Notes: a model not told the origin generated them from the sequence alone. A DNA stretch of 64,000 nucleotides from Maribacter dokdonensis DSW-8 (GCF_001447995.1 NZ_LDPE01000002.1:62001-126000); one strand, 5' to 3'. Numbered from the stretch's first letter, positions 17,928-27,021 are shown. A program made the numbers and translations.

Positions 17928-18749
17928 TTAAAGCTCCCTAACCCAAATATTACGGAAACTTACGCGACTATCGTCGCCATGATCTTGTAACATTAAAGGT
18001 CCCTTGCCATGTGGTGGGTTTTTTGGCCATCCAATATATGGCGTTGTACCTTTTAGTTCAACATGGTCTTGAACCAACACGCCATTATGGATTACCGTGA
18101 TATCGCCAGATTTTATTTTACCGCCATCTTTGTTGAATACCGGTGCGTGATAAATAATATCATAAGTATTCCATTCCCCTGTTGGCACAGAAGCCATAGC
18201 CAACGGCACGTGTTGCTTGTATATAGAAGCTACTTGCCCATTTACATAGGTTGGGTTATCATTTTGATCCAATACCTGTACTTCATAAATACCATTTAAA
18301 AACACACCACTATTTGCTCTATTTTGCCCTTCTCTCTGCACCGGTAAAGGAGATTTCCATTCTATATGCAATTGTACATCTCCAAAATTTTGCTTGGTCT
18401 GTATGTTTCCGGTCTTATCATTTACCGTCATACTTCCATCTTTGTTCAAGTGCCATTTAGCAGCCGTACTATCATTTGTACTTATCCAATTATTTAAGTC
18501 AGTACCATTAAAAAGCACAATGGCATCACTTGGGGCAGACCCAACCCCGCCAGGTTTAACAACAGGCACTTTGGGTTCATAGAATTCAGTTTCTTCGGGT
18601 TTTGTAGGCTCCTCGCCCATATACTCTTCATAAACGATCACGCTATCTTTAGCCTGCATAGTTTCTACAACATCGGTAGATACTTTTTCTTGGCAAGACA
18701 CCAAAACCAAAATAGCCCCCAACATCATTAAAGTGTTATTCTTTCTCAT
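17928..18749 (-). CDS. PF06439 (DUF1080) 3-keto-disaccharide hydrolase-like lipoprotein
   Basis: A 273-residue lipoprotein with lipobox LVLVSC (Cys19), then an acidic, proline-rich linker to about residue 70. The PF06439 concanavalin-like domain follows: DAIVLFNGTDLNNWISTND, DVQLHIEWKSPLP, NSGVFLNGIYEVQVLD, PTGEWNTYDIIYHAPVF, and the closing MLQDHGDDSRVSFRNIWVREL. Members of this family act on 3-keto-glycosides. It is the third gene of an operon with a second PF06439 lipoprotein and a TIM-barrel isomerase, next to a GMC dehydrogenase that could make its substrate. The exact sugar is not readable from sequence. Confidence 0.88.
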   Translation of the reverse strand: MRKNNTLMMLGAILVLVSCQEKVSTDVVETMQAKDSVIVYEEYMGEEPTKPEETEFYEPKVPVVKPGGVGSAPSDAIVLFNGTDLNNWISTNDSTAAKWHLNKDGSMTVNDKTGNIQTKQNFGDVQLHIEWKSPLPVQREGQNRANSGVFLNGIYEVQVLDQNDNPTYVNGQVASIYKQHVPLAMASVPTGEWNTYDIIYHAPVFNKDGGKIKSGDITVIHNGVLVQDHVELKGTTPYIGWPKNPPHGKGPLMLQDHGDDSRVSFRNIWVREL

Positions 18750-18761
18750 AACCTAATGCTA

Positions 18762-19502
18762 TTAAAGTTGTTTAATTTTAATATTTCTAAAAGACACCAC
18801 GTTGTGGTGGTCTTGCAAACCAATTTTACCAGTGGTATACTTTCCAAATCCGTCCCATCCGGCAAATTTAGACTTTGCAACCATAGCGTCCCATTCATCG
18901 TTAGCTACCGGAAAAGTTACCATTTCTTCACCGTTCAAAGTAACACTACCCTTATGCACTTTATGGTTCACCGTAATGACCATCGTATTCCATTCACCTA
19001 CTGGTTTGGTTGCATCTTTGGCAGGGGCTACCATATCATACAAAGCCGATGCTTGGTGCGTTGTACCCGCTTTGGCATCTGGATGCTTATCGTTATCTAA
19101 AATTTGAATTTCGGGACCGGTTTGATAACCCGTACCAAATTTCTCATCTTCGCTTACTCCCCAAAATACACCACTATTACCTGCTTCCGATATTTTCCAA
19201 TCAAGTGTCAAAACAAAATCGGTATACTCTTTTCTGGTAACCAAATCATGGTTTTGTTGTTCTTCACCTTCCGCTGGTGGCGTATATACCAAGGCATCAC
19301 CTTCAATTTTCCATGCATCACTTACGCCGTCAGTCTTAAACTCTTTCCACTGATCTAGCGAAGTACCGTCGAACAGTACTTCCCATTCATTTTCAACGAC
19401 TTCAACTTCTTCTACTACTGTAGCGTTTACCGTTTCTTTCTTTTCTTGCTTACACGACATCATTGCCAATAAACAAGTGGCACTTACCAATAACTTCTTC
19501 AT
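18762..19502 (-). CDS. PF06439 (DUF1080) 3-keto-disaccharide hydrolase-like lipoprotein, second copy
   Basis: A 246-residue lipoprotein (signal peptide ending LLAMMSC, Cys17) with a short Glu/Val-rich linker. Its PF06439 domain shows EWEVLFDGTSLDQWKEF, FVLTLDWKISEAGNSGVFWGV, GPEIQILDNDKHPDAK, VGEWNTMVITVNHKVHKGSVTLNG and the terminal GLQDHHNVVSFRNIKIKQL. It is clearly paralogous to the lipoprotein 12 bases downstream but diverged, with about 30 fewer residues. Two different substrates, or two steps on one substrate, are possible. It should sit in the periplasm or on the cell surface. Confidence 0.88.
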   Translation of the reverse strand: MKKLLVSATCLLAMMSCKQEKKETVNATVVEEVEVVENEWEVLFDGTSLDQWKEFKTDGVSDAWKIEGDALVYTPPAEGEEQQNHDLVTRKEYTDFVLTLDWKISEAGNSGVFWGVSEDEKFGTGYQTGPEIQILDNDKHPDAKAGTTHQASALYDMVAPAKDATKPVGEWNTMVITVNHKVHKGSVTLNGEEMVTFPVANDEWDAMVAKSKFAGWDGFGKYTTGKIGLQDHHNVVSFRNIKIKQL

Positions 19503-19513
19503 TTATCCTCTTT

Positions 19514-20566
19514 TTAAAGTCCTAACATTTTCTTCAACATTTCCTTATCTATTTCCGCACCGGCAAAATCATCAAAGGTCTTCTCAGTGGCCTCAATAAT
19601 ATGGTCCGAAATAAATTTAGCCCCTTCACGAGCACCTTGCTCCGGACTTTTAATACAGCATTCCCATTCCATTACTGCCCATACATCACATCCGTATTGC
19701 GTTAATTTAGAAAAGATGGTCTTGAAATCTATCTGTCCATCACCCAAAGAGCGATATCTACCAGCTCTATCTCCCCAATCATTAAACCCACCAAACGCAC
19801 CTTTCTTACCTGTTGGGTTAAATTCTGAATCCTTTACATGAAAAGATTTTATAAATTCATGGTAATGATCTATATACGTGATGTAATCTAACTGCTGTAA
19901 TACAAAATGGCTTGGATCATAAAGAATATTAACCCTTTTATGATTTCCCGTAGCCTCTAAAAAACGCTCAAAAGTATCGCCATCATGTAAATCTTCTCCC
20001 GGGTGAATTTCATAACATACATCTACACCTTCTTTATCAAAATGATTTAAGATCGGCAACCATCTATTTGCCAATTCTTCAAAACCCATTTCCACTAAAC
20101 CGGCTGGTCTTTGTGGCCATGGGTGCATAGTATGCCATAGTAACGACCCAGAAAAAGTTGCGTGTGCGTTCAACCCTAATCTTCTACTGGCCGTAGCGGC
20201 TTTTTTAACCGTTTCTACTGCCCACTCTGTTCTTGCCTTTGCATTGCCACGTACATTATCGGGCGCAAAAGAATCGAACATAAGGTCATACGCAGGGTGT
20301 ACCGCTACCAATTGACCTTGAAGGTGTGTTGAAAGTTCTGTGATTTCTAAGCCATATGAGTTTACTTTTCCCTTTAGCTCATCGCAATAGGTCTGACTTT
20401 CGGCCGCCTTGTCCAAATCGATTAGGAAACTTTCCCATGTAGGAATCTGAATTCCTTTGTAACCAAGGTCAGATGCCCATTTACACATTCCGTCAAGGGT
20501 GTTGAAAGGAGCTTTACTGTCTACAAACTGTGCCAAAAATACGGCTGGTCCTTTGATTGTTTTCAT
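19514..20566 (-). CDS. Sugar phosphate isomerase/epimerase (xylose-isomerase-like TIM barrel), cytoplasmic
   Basis: A 350-residue AP_endonuc_2/xylose-isomerase-like TIM barrel with no signal peptide, so cytoplasmic. Metal-ligand candidates lie on the expected strands: VCYEIHPGEDLHDGDTF (Glu, His), NILYDPSHFVLQQLD (Asp, His), FHVKDSEF (His) and VMEWECCI (Glu). Family members isomerise or epimerise keto-sugars, and several act in 3-keto-sugar pathways. It is the first gene of the operon that continues into two DUF1080 lipoproteins (11- and 12-base gaps) and is divergent from a GMC dehydrogenase (158-bp shared promoter region). Confidence 0.88.
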   Translation of the reverse strand: MKTIKGPAVFLAQFVDSKAPFNTLDGMCKWASDLGYKGIQIPTWESFLIDLDKAAESQTYCDELKGKVNSYGLEITELSTHLQGQLVAVHPAYDLMFDSFAPDNVRGNAKARTEWAVETVKKAATASRRLGLNAHATFSGSLLWHTMHPWPQRPAGLVEMGFEELANRWLPILNHFDKEGVDVCYEIHPGEDLHDGDTFERFLEATGNHKRVNILYDPSHFVLQQLDYITYIDHYHEFIKSFHVKDSEFNPTGKKGAFGGFNDWGDRAGRYRSLGDGQIDFKTIFSKLTQYGCDVWAVMEWECCIKSPEQGAREGAKFISDHIIEATEKTFDDFAGAEIDKEMLKKMLGL

Positions 20567-20575
20567 AAAAATTTA

Positions 20576-20590
20576 CTGTCTGTTGTTTGA
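20576..20590 (-). promoter_or_regulatory. A/C-rich leader motif (TCAAACAACAG) of the isomerase operon
   Basis: On the minus strand the leader contains TCAAACAACAGACAG, starting about 24 bases before the ATG. A near-identical AAACAACA block precedes the Gfo/Idh gene (24164-24177) and the TIM-barrel lipoprotein gene (27001-27021), all within the same sugar island. Confidence 0.35.
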
Positions 20591-20724
20591 TTTAGTTGTT
20601 GAAAAAGACACATTAAATGCATCAATTTATCTTATATTTAAGAATTGAATAGTGTTCTTCTCAATACTTTAAAGATTTGCTATAAATATAGGGAATACCA
20701 TCAGAAAAAGATAAAAATTGAAGC

Positions 20725-22428
20725 ATGAATCAAGATGAAATATTCGACGCAATCGTGGTCGGCACAGGAATAAGTGGTGGCTGGGCCGCTAAGGAATTAA
20801 CAGAGAAGGGCTTAAAAACACTTGTCTTGGAACGTGGCCCTATGGTGAAGCATATTGAAGACTATCCTACCATGCACGATGACCCTTGGGATTACCCGTT
20901 AAAAGGTCAACTTTCTAAAGAAGATAAAGAAAAATACCATATTCAAAAACGGGTAAATTGGGCACCTACAGAAGATTCTAAACATTTTTTTGTCAATGAC
21001 TTGGAACACCCTTATGTAGAGACCAAACGCTTTGATTGGATTCGTGGATATCAAGTAGGCGGTAGATCACTTACTTGGGGTCGACAAAGTTACCGTTGGA
21101 GCGATATTGATTTTGAAGCCAACAAAAAAGAAGGTATTGGCGTAGATTGGCCCGTAAGATATAAGGATATTGCGCCTTGGTATGATAAAGTTGAAGAATA
21201 TATAGGTGTAAGCGGTGAGGCCTTAGGGTTAGATGTGTTACCTGACGGAATTTTTCAACCTGCCATGAAATTAAATTGTGTAGAAGAGGATTTTAAAAAC
21301 AACGTTGCAGAAAAATTCGAAGACGGAAGATTGATTACCATAGGTAGGGCCGCACACATTACCGATCCCAATGCCACTTTTGAAGGTCGTGGTACTTGCC
21401 AAAACAGAGATCGTTGTTGGCGCGGCTGCCCATTTGGCGGTTATTTCAGTAGTAACTCATCAACATTACCGGCAGCGGAACGAACCGGAAACATGACCCT
21501 TAGACCAAACTCTATAGTGTATGAGGTTATCTATGATGATAATACCAAAAAAGCAACAGGCGTAAAAATAATAGATGCAGAAACAAATGAGAAAATTGAA
21601 TTTAAGGCAAAGGTGATTTTTCTTTGCGCATCTGCAATGGCATCGGTCGGTATTCTATTACAATCCAAATCCAAACGCTTCCCGAACGGATTAGGAAACG
21701 ATTCTGATGCTTTGGGAAGAGGAATCATGGACCACCATTATAAATTAGGTGCTACGGCAAAAGTTGATGGCTACCTAGACAAATACTATAAAGGAAGGCG
21801 AGCCAACGGGTTTTACATACCACGTTTTGTAAACTTGAACGAAAAAACAAAACGGAATGGATATTTACGAGGTTTTGGCTACCAAGGCACGGCCAGCAGG
21901 GGAGATTGGTCAAAAGAAATTGGAGAACTTTCATATGGTAAAGACTTAAAGGAGTCTGTATTGAAACCAGGTCGCTGGACCATTGGCGTAACGGGATTTG
22001 GTGAGTTTTTACCCTATGATGATAATAGAGTAACCCTAAGCCCTACCGAAAAGGACAAATGGGGTTTACCTCAACTAGCTTTTGATGTAGAGTTTAAAGA
22101 GAACGAGTATAATATGCGTGAAGACATTAAAAAAGAGATTGTTACCATGTTCAAAGCTGCAGGCTTTAAAGATGTAGCTTCTTATGAAGAGTCTAGCGGA
22201 CCAGGTTTGGGCATTCACGAAATGGGTGGCGCCAGAATGGGGTACAGCGCAAAGACCTCAATAATCAACAAGAACAACCAAGTACATTTAGTACCCAATG
22301 TGTATGTAACGGATGGCGCTTTTATGTCTTCGTCTAGTTGTGTAAACCCATCTTTGACCTATATGGCATTTACTGCCAGAGCTGCAAACCATGCAGCCGA
22401 ACAGTTAAAAGAAGGTAAATTTTCTTGA
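20725..22428 (+). CDS. GMC-family FAD-dependent dehydrogenase, orphan of the small subunit
   Basis: A 567-residue FAD-dependent sugar dehydrogenase (GMC oxidoreductase), candidate glycoside-3-dehydrogenase. The FAD Rossmann motif is VVGTGISGGWAAKEL (residues 11-25). Cys225, Cys231 and Cys235 form a C-x5-C-x3-C pattern followed by PFG, as in the iron-sulfur-bearing FAD glucose dehydrogenases. The C-terminal domain carries the catalytic pair: His498 in GIHEMGGARMG and Asn541 in CVNPSLTYMAF. There is no signal peptide. Unlike its paralogue at 27168, it is not followed by a subunit-3 gene but by an ASCH-domain gene; it may share the subunit encoded at 28880. Confidence 0.92.
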   Translation: MNQDEIFDAIVVGTGISGGWAAKELTEKGLKTLVLERGPMVKHIEDYPTMHDDPWDYPLKGQLSKEDKEKYHIQKRVNWAPTEDSKHFFVNDLEHPYVETKRFDWIRGYQVGGRSLTWGRQSYRWSDIDFEANKKEGIGVDWPVRYKDIAPWYDKVEEYIGVSGEALGLDVLPDGIFQPAMKLNCVEEDFKNNVAEKFEDGRLITIGRAAHITDPNATFEGRGTCQNRDRCWRGCPFGGYFSSNSSTLPAAERTGNMTLRPNSIVYEVIYDDNTKKATGVKIIDAETNEKIEFKAKVIFLCASAMASVGILLQSKSKRFPNGLGNDSDALGRGIMDHHYKLGATAKVDGYLDKYYKGRRANGFYIPRFVNLNEKTKRNGYLRGFGYQGTASRGDWSKEIGELSYGKDLKESVLKPGRWTIGVTGFGEFLPYDDNRVTLSPTEKDKWGLPQLAFDVEFKENEYNMREDIKKEIVTMFKAAGFKDVASYEESSGPGLGIHEMGGARMGYSAKTSIINKNNQVHLVPNVYVTDGAFMSSSSCVNPSLTYMAFTARAANHAAEQLKEGKFS

Positions 22429-22492
22429 TACTGAAATTTATTATAAAGAATAGCGTTTACTACAAACTATACATTACAGAAAATATTAATCT

Positions 22493-22954
22493 ATGGAGAA
22501 TGCATCGGCAAGAAACATGTGGGGAAGTTATTTAAAAAACCACTTGGAAGACGTTTTTCACGAAACGCCTAAAACTATGTATTTTGGCGACAATGAAACC
22601 GACGCAAATGAGAATGCCAATTTAATTAAAACCGGTGTTAAAAAAGCGATTACACATTCTTTGTTAGGCCTACAAAACCGTCATGAACCCTTACCTAAAA
22701 TAGGAGACTATATTGTGGTAACCAATTATAATGGTGAAGCACAATGCATAGTTGCTACCACCGCAGTTACAATTAAACCTTATTTTAGTATTGATTCGGC
22801 TTACGCCCAACTTGAAGCAAACGGGGATAAAACGTTAGAGTACTGGAAAAAATACCATTGGGACCTTTTCAGTAGAGAGTTGCAAAAATTCAATAGGGAA
22901 CCTAGGGAAAGTATGATCGTTGTCTGTCAAGAATTTAAAATGGTACATTCCTAG
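22493..22954 (+). CDS. ASCH-domain protein
   Basis: A 153-residue cytoplasmic protein with an ASCH (PUA-like) fold: an N-terminal helix ENASARNMWGSYLKNH, the LLGLQNRHEPLPKIGDYIVVTNYNGEAQCIV strands with the characteristic G-D-x-x-V turn, and a C-terminal WKKYHWDLFSRELQKF helix followed by MIVVCQEFKMV. ASCH domains bind RNA or nucleotides, or act as small amidases; the role here is unknown. It lies 64 bases behind the GMC gene on the same strand and ahead of a strong terminator, so it is probably part of the same transcript. Confidence 0.75.
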   Translation: MENASARNMWGSYLKNHLEDVFHETPKTMYFGDNETDANENANLIKTGVKKAITHSLLGLQNRHEPLPKIGDYIVVTNYNGEAQCIVATTAVTIKPYFSIDSAYAQLEANGDKTLEYWKKYHWDLFSRELQKFNREPRESMIVVCQEFKMVHS

Positions 22955-22975
22955 TTTTTCATTTTACAACATAAA

Positions 22976-23000
22976 AAAGAGCCGCAAAATGCGGCTCTTT
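22976..23000. terminator. Bidirectional terminator
   Basis: A 10-bp stem (AAAGAGCCGC / GCGGCTCTTT) with a 5-base loop and A/T tracts on both sides lies between the convergent ASCH gene and the Gfo/Idh gene. Confidence 0.88.
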
Positions 23001-23021
23001 TATTTTCTACGATATAATGGA

Positions 23022-24161
23022 TTAGTTTTCTAGCGCTACCCAATTATTACCGCTTTTGTGCGATTCTACGGTAGCTTCTATGAAATTCATACCGCGAACA
23101 CCATCTGCCATGGTGGGGAACTCGCCATCATTGTAATCTTCTCCTCTAATGGCCTTTGCAACACCTTTGTAAATATTCGCCATAGAATCAAATATACCTT
23201 CAGGATGACCTGCTGGCAATTTTGTTCCGTCTAATGATAATTCAGAGTTATAGGCATGACCAGGCTTATAAACTTGCGTAGGCTCCGTATCACTTAATTT
23301 ATATAAAAAATTAGGTCGTTCTTGCTCCCATCTAAATGCTCCTTTTTCACCATAAATAGCAATAGCCAAACCATTTTCCTCACCTGTGGCAACCTGGCTA
23401 CCTCTAATAACACCTTTTACATGATCTCCCATGCGAATAAGTACGGTACCATCAACATCCATTTGATTGTCTTCGTATAGGTAATTGAAATCACAAAGTA
23501 GCTCTTTAACTTTTAATCCGGTAGTATATTCTACCATATTAAAAGCATGAACACCTATATCGCCCATACAAGAACTAATACCCGCTTTTTTAGGATCCAA
23601 TCTCCAAACTGAAGATCTTTTCTCTTTATCATGTATAATGGTATTGATCCACCCTTGGTAATAAACGGCATCAACCTTATGTATTTTACCCAAAGCACCT
23701 GCTTTGATCATTTCACGCATTTGACGTACCATTGGGTATCCGGTATACGTATGTGTCAAAGCAAAAACGGTACCTGCTTTGGCATGTGCCTTTTGTAAAT
23801 CCTTGGCTTCCTCTAACGTTGTGGTCATTGGCTTTTCGCAAATAACACTAAAACCATTGTCCAATAACTTCTTTGCCATTGGGTAATGCAAGAAATTTGG
23901 TGTTAGAACAGAGCATACCTGTATACGCTCATCTTCAGGCAATTTCAACTCCTCTTCTATAAGGGTGTCAAAATCTTTGTATATTCTATTTAAGGGTACA
24001 TCTATTTCCTTTGCAAATGCAATACTGGCATCATGATCCGGATTGAACACAGCACCTGTAATTTGGTAATTGTCATTAATAAAAGAAGCTACTCTATGTA
24101 AAACTCCTATAAGTGAATCTCCTCCTCCACCTAATATTCCTAATCGTATTTTCTTTGGCAT
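23022..24161 (-). CDS. Gfo/Idh/MocA-family NAD(P)-dependent dehydrogenase
   Basis: A 379-residue cytoplasmic oxidoreductase. The N-terminal Rossmann fold starts RLGILGGGGDSLIGVLHR. The conserved EKPMTTTLEEA (catalytic Lys of the EKP motif, about residue 111) and the downstream GDIGVHAFNMVEY (Asp and His of the active site) follow, ending in the alpha/beta substrate domain. Relatives oxidise or reduce the hydroxyls of sugars and inositols, often at C3, using bound or free NAD. Its neighbours (permease, TIM barrels, GMC enzymes) suggest it handles a keto-sugar or its reduced form after import. It is separated from the permease upstream by 151 bases and has its own leader motif, so it may be transcribed separately. 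Confidence 0.92.
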   Translation of the reverse strand: MPKKIRLGILGGGGDSLIGVLHRVASFINDNYQITGAVFNPDHDASIAFAKEIDVPLNRIYKDFDTLIEEELKLPEDERIQVCSVLTPNFLHYPMAKKLLDNGFSVICEKPMTTTLEEAKDLQKAHAKAGTVFALTHTYTGYPMVRQMREMIKAGALGKIHKVDAVYYQGWINTIIHDKEKRSSVWRLDPKKAGISSCMGDIGVHAFNMVEYTTGLKVKELLCDFNYLYEDNQMDVDGTVLIRMGDHVKGVIRGSQVATGEENGLAIAIYGEKGAFRWEQERPNFLYKLSDTEPTQVYKPGHAYNSELSLDGTKLPAGHPEGIFDSMANIYKGVAKAIRGEDYNDGEFPTMADGVRGMNFIEATVESHKSGNNWVALEN

Positions 24162-24163
24162 TT

Positions 24164-24177
24164 TTGTTGTTGTTTAA
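24164..24177 (-). promoter_or_regulatory. A/C-rich leader motif (TTTAAACAACAACA) of the Gfo/Idh gene
   Basis: The minus-strand leader directly before the ATG reads TTTAAACAACAACAAAAA. It shares the AAACAACA core with the leaders of the genes starting at 20566 and 26996. This may be a shared translation-initiation context rather than an operator. Confidence 0.35.
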
Positions 24178-24312
24178 ATTGAAAATAATATTTACTAAAA
24201 TTTGTTGGATTACTATTATCTATTTTGAAATATTGAAGCCATTTATCTATAAAATAAAGGCTATTTGTACTAATGGTCTATTGATTTTTGGGGCTTAAAT
24301 TAAAGAATTTAT

Positions 24313-25542
24313 CTAAGATTGATAATCTATTTTCTCCGTTTTGAAAAAAATAGCGAATAAAATAAAAACAACTAATGCAAAACCAGCCGGATACATCCAA
24401 ATGGTTTGCCATATATGTTTCCCATCATTTATTACATACGCAGAAGATATTTTACCTGCTACCCAAAAACCTATGAGCATACCTACCCCATAAGTTGCCA
24501 ATGTAATTAGACCTTGGGCAGAGCTTTTAAATTTTTCACCAGCTTTGCTATCCGTATAAATCTGTCCTGAAACAAAGAAAAAGTCATAACAGATTCCGTG
24601 TAATGCAATTCCGATTATCAGCATAAAGCCTAGCTCGTTTACATCTCCAAAGGCAAAGAGCAAATAACGTACTACCCAAGCGGCCATGGCAACAAGAATA
24701 GTTTTCTTAAAACCGAACTTGGTGAAAAAATAGGGCAATAAAAGCATAAAGGCAATTTCAGAAACTTGCCCCAATGTCATTTTACCGGTAGGATTGTTCA
24801 TTCCTATCTCTACCAAAAAAGGATTGGCGTTCTGATAGTAGAATGCCAAAGGAATACATATTAAGACCGATGACACAAAAAATATCAAGAAGTTCTTGTC
24901 CTTAAACAGAGTTAAGGAATCTAAACCCAGTATTTCTTTGAAACTAATCTTACCCGTAGTTGCCGCTCTTGGTGGTGTTTTAGGTAATGTAAAACTAAAA
25001 ACACCTAGTATGACCGATGCAATTGCGGTCATCAAAAATGTATTTCTAAGCAGACCATCTCCAATATTGATGCCTTGGTCCCAATTAAACACATAGCTGA
25101 TCGATAGGCCGGCTATTACCCAACCCAATGTTCCAAACACACGAACCAAAGAGAATTCCTTGGCAGGGTTTTTCATTTGATTGAAAGAGATCGAGTTCAC
25201 CAATGCCAATGTAGGCATGTACAAAATCATATATCCTAAAACCAAAATATAAAAATCATCAAATTCGGTTGTTCCGTACATGAAATACATAAGTACCCCG
25301 CCTAGAATATGTAAAACTCCCAAGATTCTTTCCGCATTGAAATATCTGTCCGCAATAATTCCTATAACAAAGGGAGCTATAATAGCCCCCCAAGATTGTG
25401 TTGAAAATGCCAATGCTATTTCCCCATCTGTTGCTTTTAAGTTATTCCCTAAAAAAGTGCCCAATGTTACAAACCATGCACCCCAAATAAAAAACTCTAA
25501 AAACATCATAAAGCAAAGCTGTGCCCTAACTAAACTTTTCAT
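24313..25542 (-). CDS. MFS transporter, nucleoside permease (NupG/XapB) family
   Basis: A 409-residue inner-membrane carrier with about 12 hydrophobic segments. The N-terminus (LCFMMFLEFFIWGAWFVTLG), the IADRYFNAERILGVLHILGG loop between helices 2 and 3, and GICYDFFFVSGQIYTDSKA in the second half are typical of the nucleoside:H+ symporter family. In Bacteroidota, members of this family often sit in sugar-catabolic clusters and are probably not restricted to nucleosides. Here it is the best candidate importer for the 3-keto-sugar island. Its start abuts the stop of the DinB gene upstream. Confidence 0.88.
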   Translation of the reverse strand: MKSLVRAQLCFMMFLEFFIWGAWFVTLGTFLGNNLKATDGEIALAFSTQSWGAIIAPFVIGIIADRYFNAERILGVLHILGGVLMYFMYGTTEFDDFYILVLGYMILYMPTLALVNSISFNQMKNPAKEFSLVRVFGTLGWVIAGLSISYVFNWDQGINIGDGLLRNTFLMTAIASVILGVFSFTLPKTPPRAATTGKISFKEILGLDSLTLFKDKNFLIFFVSSVLICIPLAFYYQNANPFLVEIGMNNPTGKMTLGQVSEIAFMLLLPYFFTKFGFKKTILVAMAAWVVRYLLFAFGDVNELGFMLIIGIALHGICYDFFFVSGQIYTDSKAGEKFKSSAQGLITLATYGVGMLIGFWVAGKISSAYVINDGKHIWQTIWMYPAGFALVVFILFAIFFKTEKIDYQS

Positions 25543-25986
25543 CTATCTTCTATAATAAACATAATCAAAACCTATTGGCTTCTTCTCATTATTTCTAAAA
25601 TCCACAGCAATTTGACCGCGGTGATTGGTAGAATGATTTATGATATGGAATAGAATATCCTGAACGGTATTTGTAAAAAGTCTACCCTCCGTATTCTCAT
25701 AATCTATGCGCTTTTCAAAATTATCTGCATTGGAGATAATCTCAAAAGATGTACGCTGATTATCATAATGAATATCTGACCAGTCCTTTATCTCATGCTC
25801 TTGCCAAATCTGCAATTTGCTAGGCTTATCCACCAATCTAGCATTCCATATATGGTGCGCGTTCAGAATATGGCTAAACAAACGTACCGCGTTTGCCGGT
25901 ACGTCGTCTAGCTCTGAACATTGCTCGATCAATTTTTTATTACAGTGAAAATTATAGTCGAAAATTTCATTAAAAAAAGCTTCCAT
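25543..25986 (-). CDS. DinB-family protein
   Basis: A 147-residue four-helix-bundle protein of the DinB/YfiT type. The helix carrying FNEIFDYNFHCNKKLIEQC, the LFSHILNAHHIWNARL segment and the C-terminal DILFHIINHSTNHRGQIAVDF (His of the conserved HxxxHRGQ) provide the likely three-histidine metal site. Family members include thiol transferases and many uncharacterised proteins. It lies between the TIM-barrel lipoprotein (17 bases upstream) and the permease (directly adjacent, TAG-ATG), so it belongs to that operon; its role there is unknown. Confidence 0.85.
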   Translation of the reverse strand: MEAFFNEIFDYNFHCNKKLIEQCSELDDVPANAVRLFSHILNAHHIWNARLVDKPSKLQIWQEHEIKDWSDIHYDNQRTSFEIISNADNFEKRIDYENTEGRLFTNTVQDILFHIINHSTNHRGQIAVDFRNNEKKPIGFDYVYYRR

Positions 25987-26003
25987 ACATCATTCCATAA
26001 AAA

Positions 26004-26996
26004 TTATTCTATTTCATTTGAGGCTTTTATCAATAAGTCTCTAGTAGCAATAATACCGGCTTCTTCGCTAATTTCAGAACCTTCATATTCTACACCAATA
26101 AAACCTGTATAACCTGCGTCTTTAACAATCTGCAACATTTGTACATAGTCTATACCTGTATCATACCCATCGGTATCAAAATTATTTGATTTGGCACTAA
26201 CTGCCTTTGCATAAGGCATAAGTTCTTTAACCCCCTTGTATTTATCATACTCTTTAAGACAATCCCAACTATCTGGCTTACGTTCTATGCAGAAATTACC
26301 AAAATCGGGTAGACTTCCACAATTATCCATATTTACAGTTTTCATTACCTCCGCATGAAGTTCACCGTTAGAAGAGAGTCCCCCATGATTTTCTACCAAA
26401 ATATTAATATTCTTGGTTTTTGCATAGGTAGCTAATTTTGTTAATCCGTCTACCGAATTTTTTATCCATTCTTCTGGCACGGTACTACCATTAAGATTTA
26501 CTCTAATGGCATGGCAACCCATTGCTGCAGCAGCATCTACCCATTTTTTATGTTTTTCTACGGTTTCATTTCTTTCTGCTTCATCATTGACCGCCAAATT
26601 ACCTTGGCCATCGATCATGATCAACACATTTTTCATTCCGTGCTTTTCAGCTTCGGCATTAGATTTGGCAACAAAATTTGCCATAGCCTCTTCAGAGTAA
26701 TTTGCTTTTTCAAGTTCCGGATTGTACAATTGGCTAACATACTCTAATCCGGTAAAACCCCAATTTTTAGCTTTTTCGGCAAAAGAATACGGATCTACGC
26801 CATCTTCCCTAATCATTTTATGCATAGACCACTGCGCGAGTGATAAATCAAAAAATGGTTCGGCATTACGTGTTTCTTCTACTACTTCAGGTTCTGCCAC
26901 TTTTTCTTTCTTGGCGTCTTTACAGGAGTAAGTACCTAATACTAATAGTCCAACACATACTGCTGTTGTAATCTTAATAAACTTGTTTGTTCTCAT
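26004..26996 (-). CDS. Exported xylose-isomerase-like TIM-barrel lipoprotein
   Basis: A 330-residue protein with an N-terminal signal ending in a cysteine (VLLVLGTYSCKD, a non-ideal lipobox with Cys about 25) and a TIM-barrel AP_endonuc_2 domain: FDLSLAQWSMHKMI, GFTGLEYVSQLY, VLIMIDGQGNLAV, NINILVENHGGLSS (Glu, His), SLPDFGNFC (Asp) and FIGVEYEGSE (Glu). An exported sugar isomerase is unusual in general but recurs in Bacteroidota clusters with PF06439 and GMC enzymes. It is first in the operon with DinB and the permease, and divergent from the second GMC gene. Confidence 0.87.
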   Translation of the reverse strand: MRTNKFIKITTAVCVGLLVLGTYSCKDAKKEKVAEPEVVEETRNAEPFFDLSLAQWSMHKMIREDGVDPYSFAEKAKNWGFTGLEYVSQLYNPELEKANYSEEAMANFVAKSNAEAEKHGMKNVLIMIDGQGNLAVNDEAERNETVEKHKKWVDAAAAMGCHAIRVNLNGSTVPEEWIKNSVDGLTKLATYAKTKNINILVENHGGLSSNGELHAEVMKTVNMDNCGSLPDFGNFCIERKPDSWDCLKEYDKYKGVKELMPYAKAVSAKSNNFDTDGYDTGIDYVQMLQIVKDAGYTGFIGVEYEGSEISEEAGIIATRDLLIKASNEIE

Positions 26997-27000
26997 TTTT

Positions 27001-27021
27001 GGTTGTTTGTTGTTGTTTGAA
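27001..27021 (-). promoter_or_regulatory. A/C-rich leader motif of the TIM-barrel lipoprotein gene
   Basis: The minus-strand leader reads TTCAAACAACAACAAACAAC, ending about four bases before the ATG. It is the longest of the three AAACAACA leaders in the island. Confidence 0.35.

Noticed and set aside
18063..19358. Seven plus-strand ORFs of 60-115 codons lying across the two DUF1080 lipoprotein genes
   Set aside because: They are antisense to genes with clear signal peptides and domain motifs, overlap one another in several frames, and show low-complexity His/Phe/Tyr-rich translations typical of shadow frames.
20618..20623. ATGCAT as a shared operator half-site of both arms of the sugar island
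   Set aside because: A 6-base palindrome is too short to be informative, and the full ATATGC-n5-GCATAT repeat of the second arm is not present in the first.
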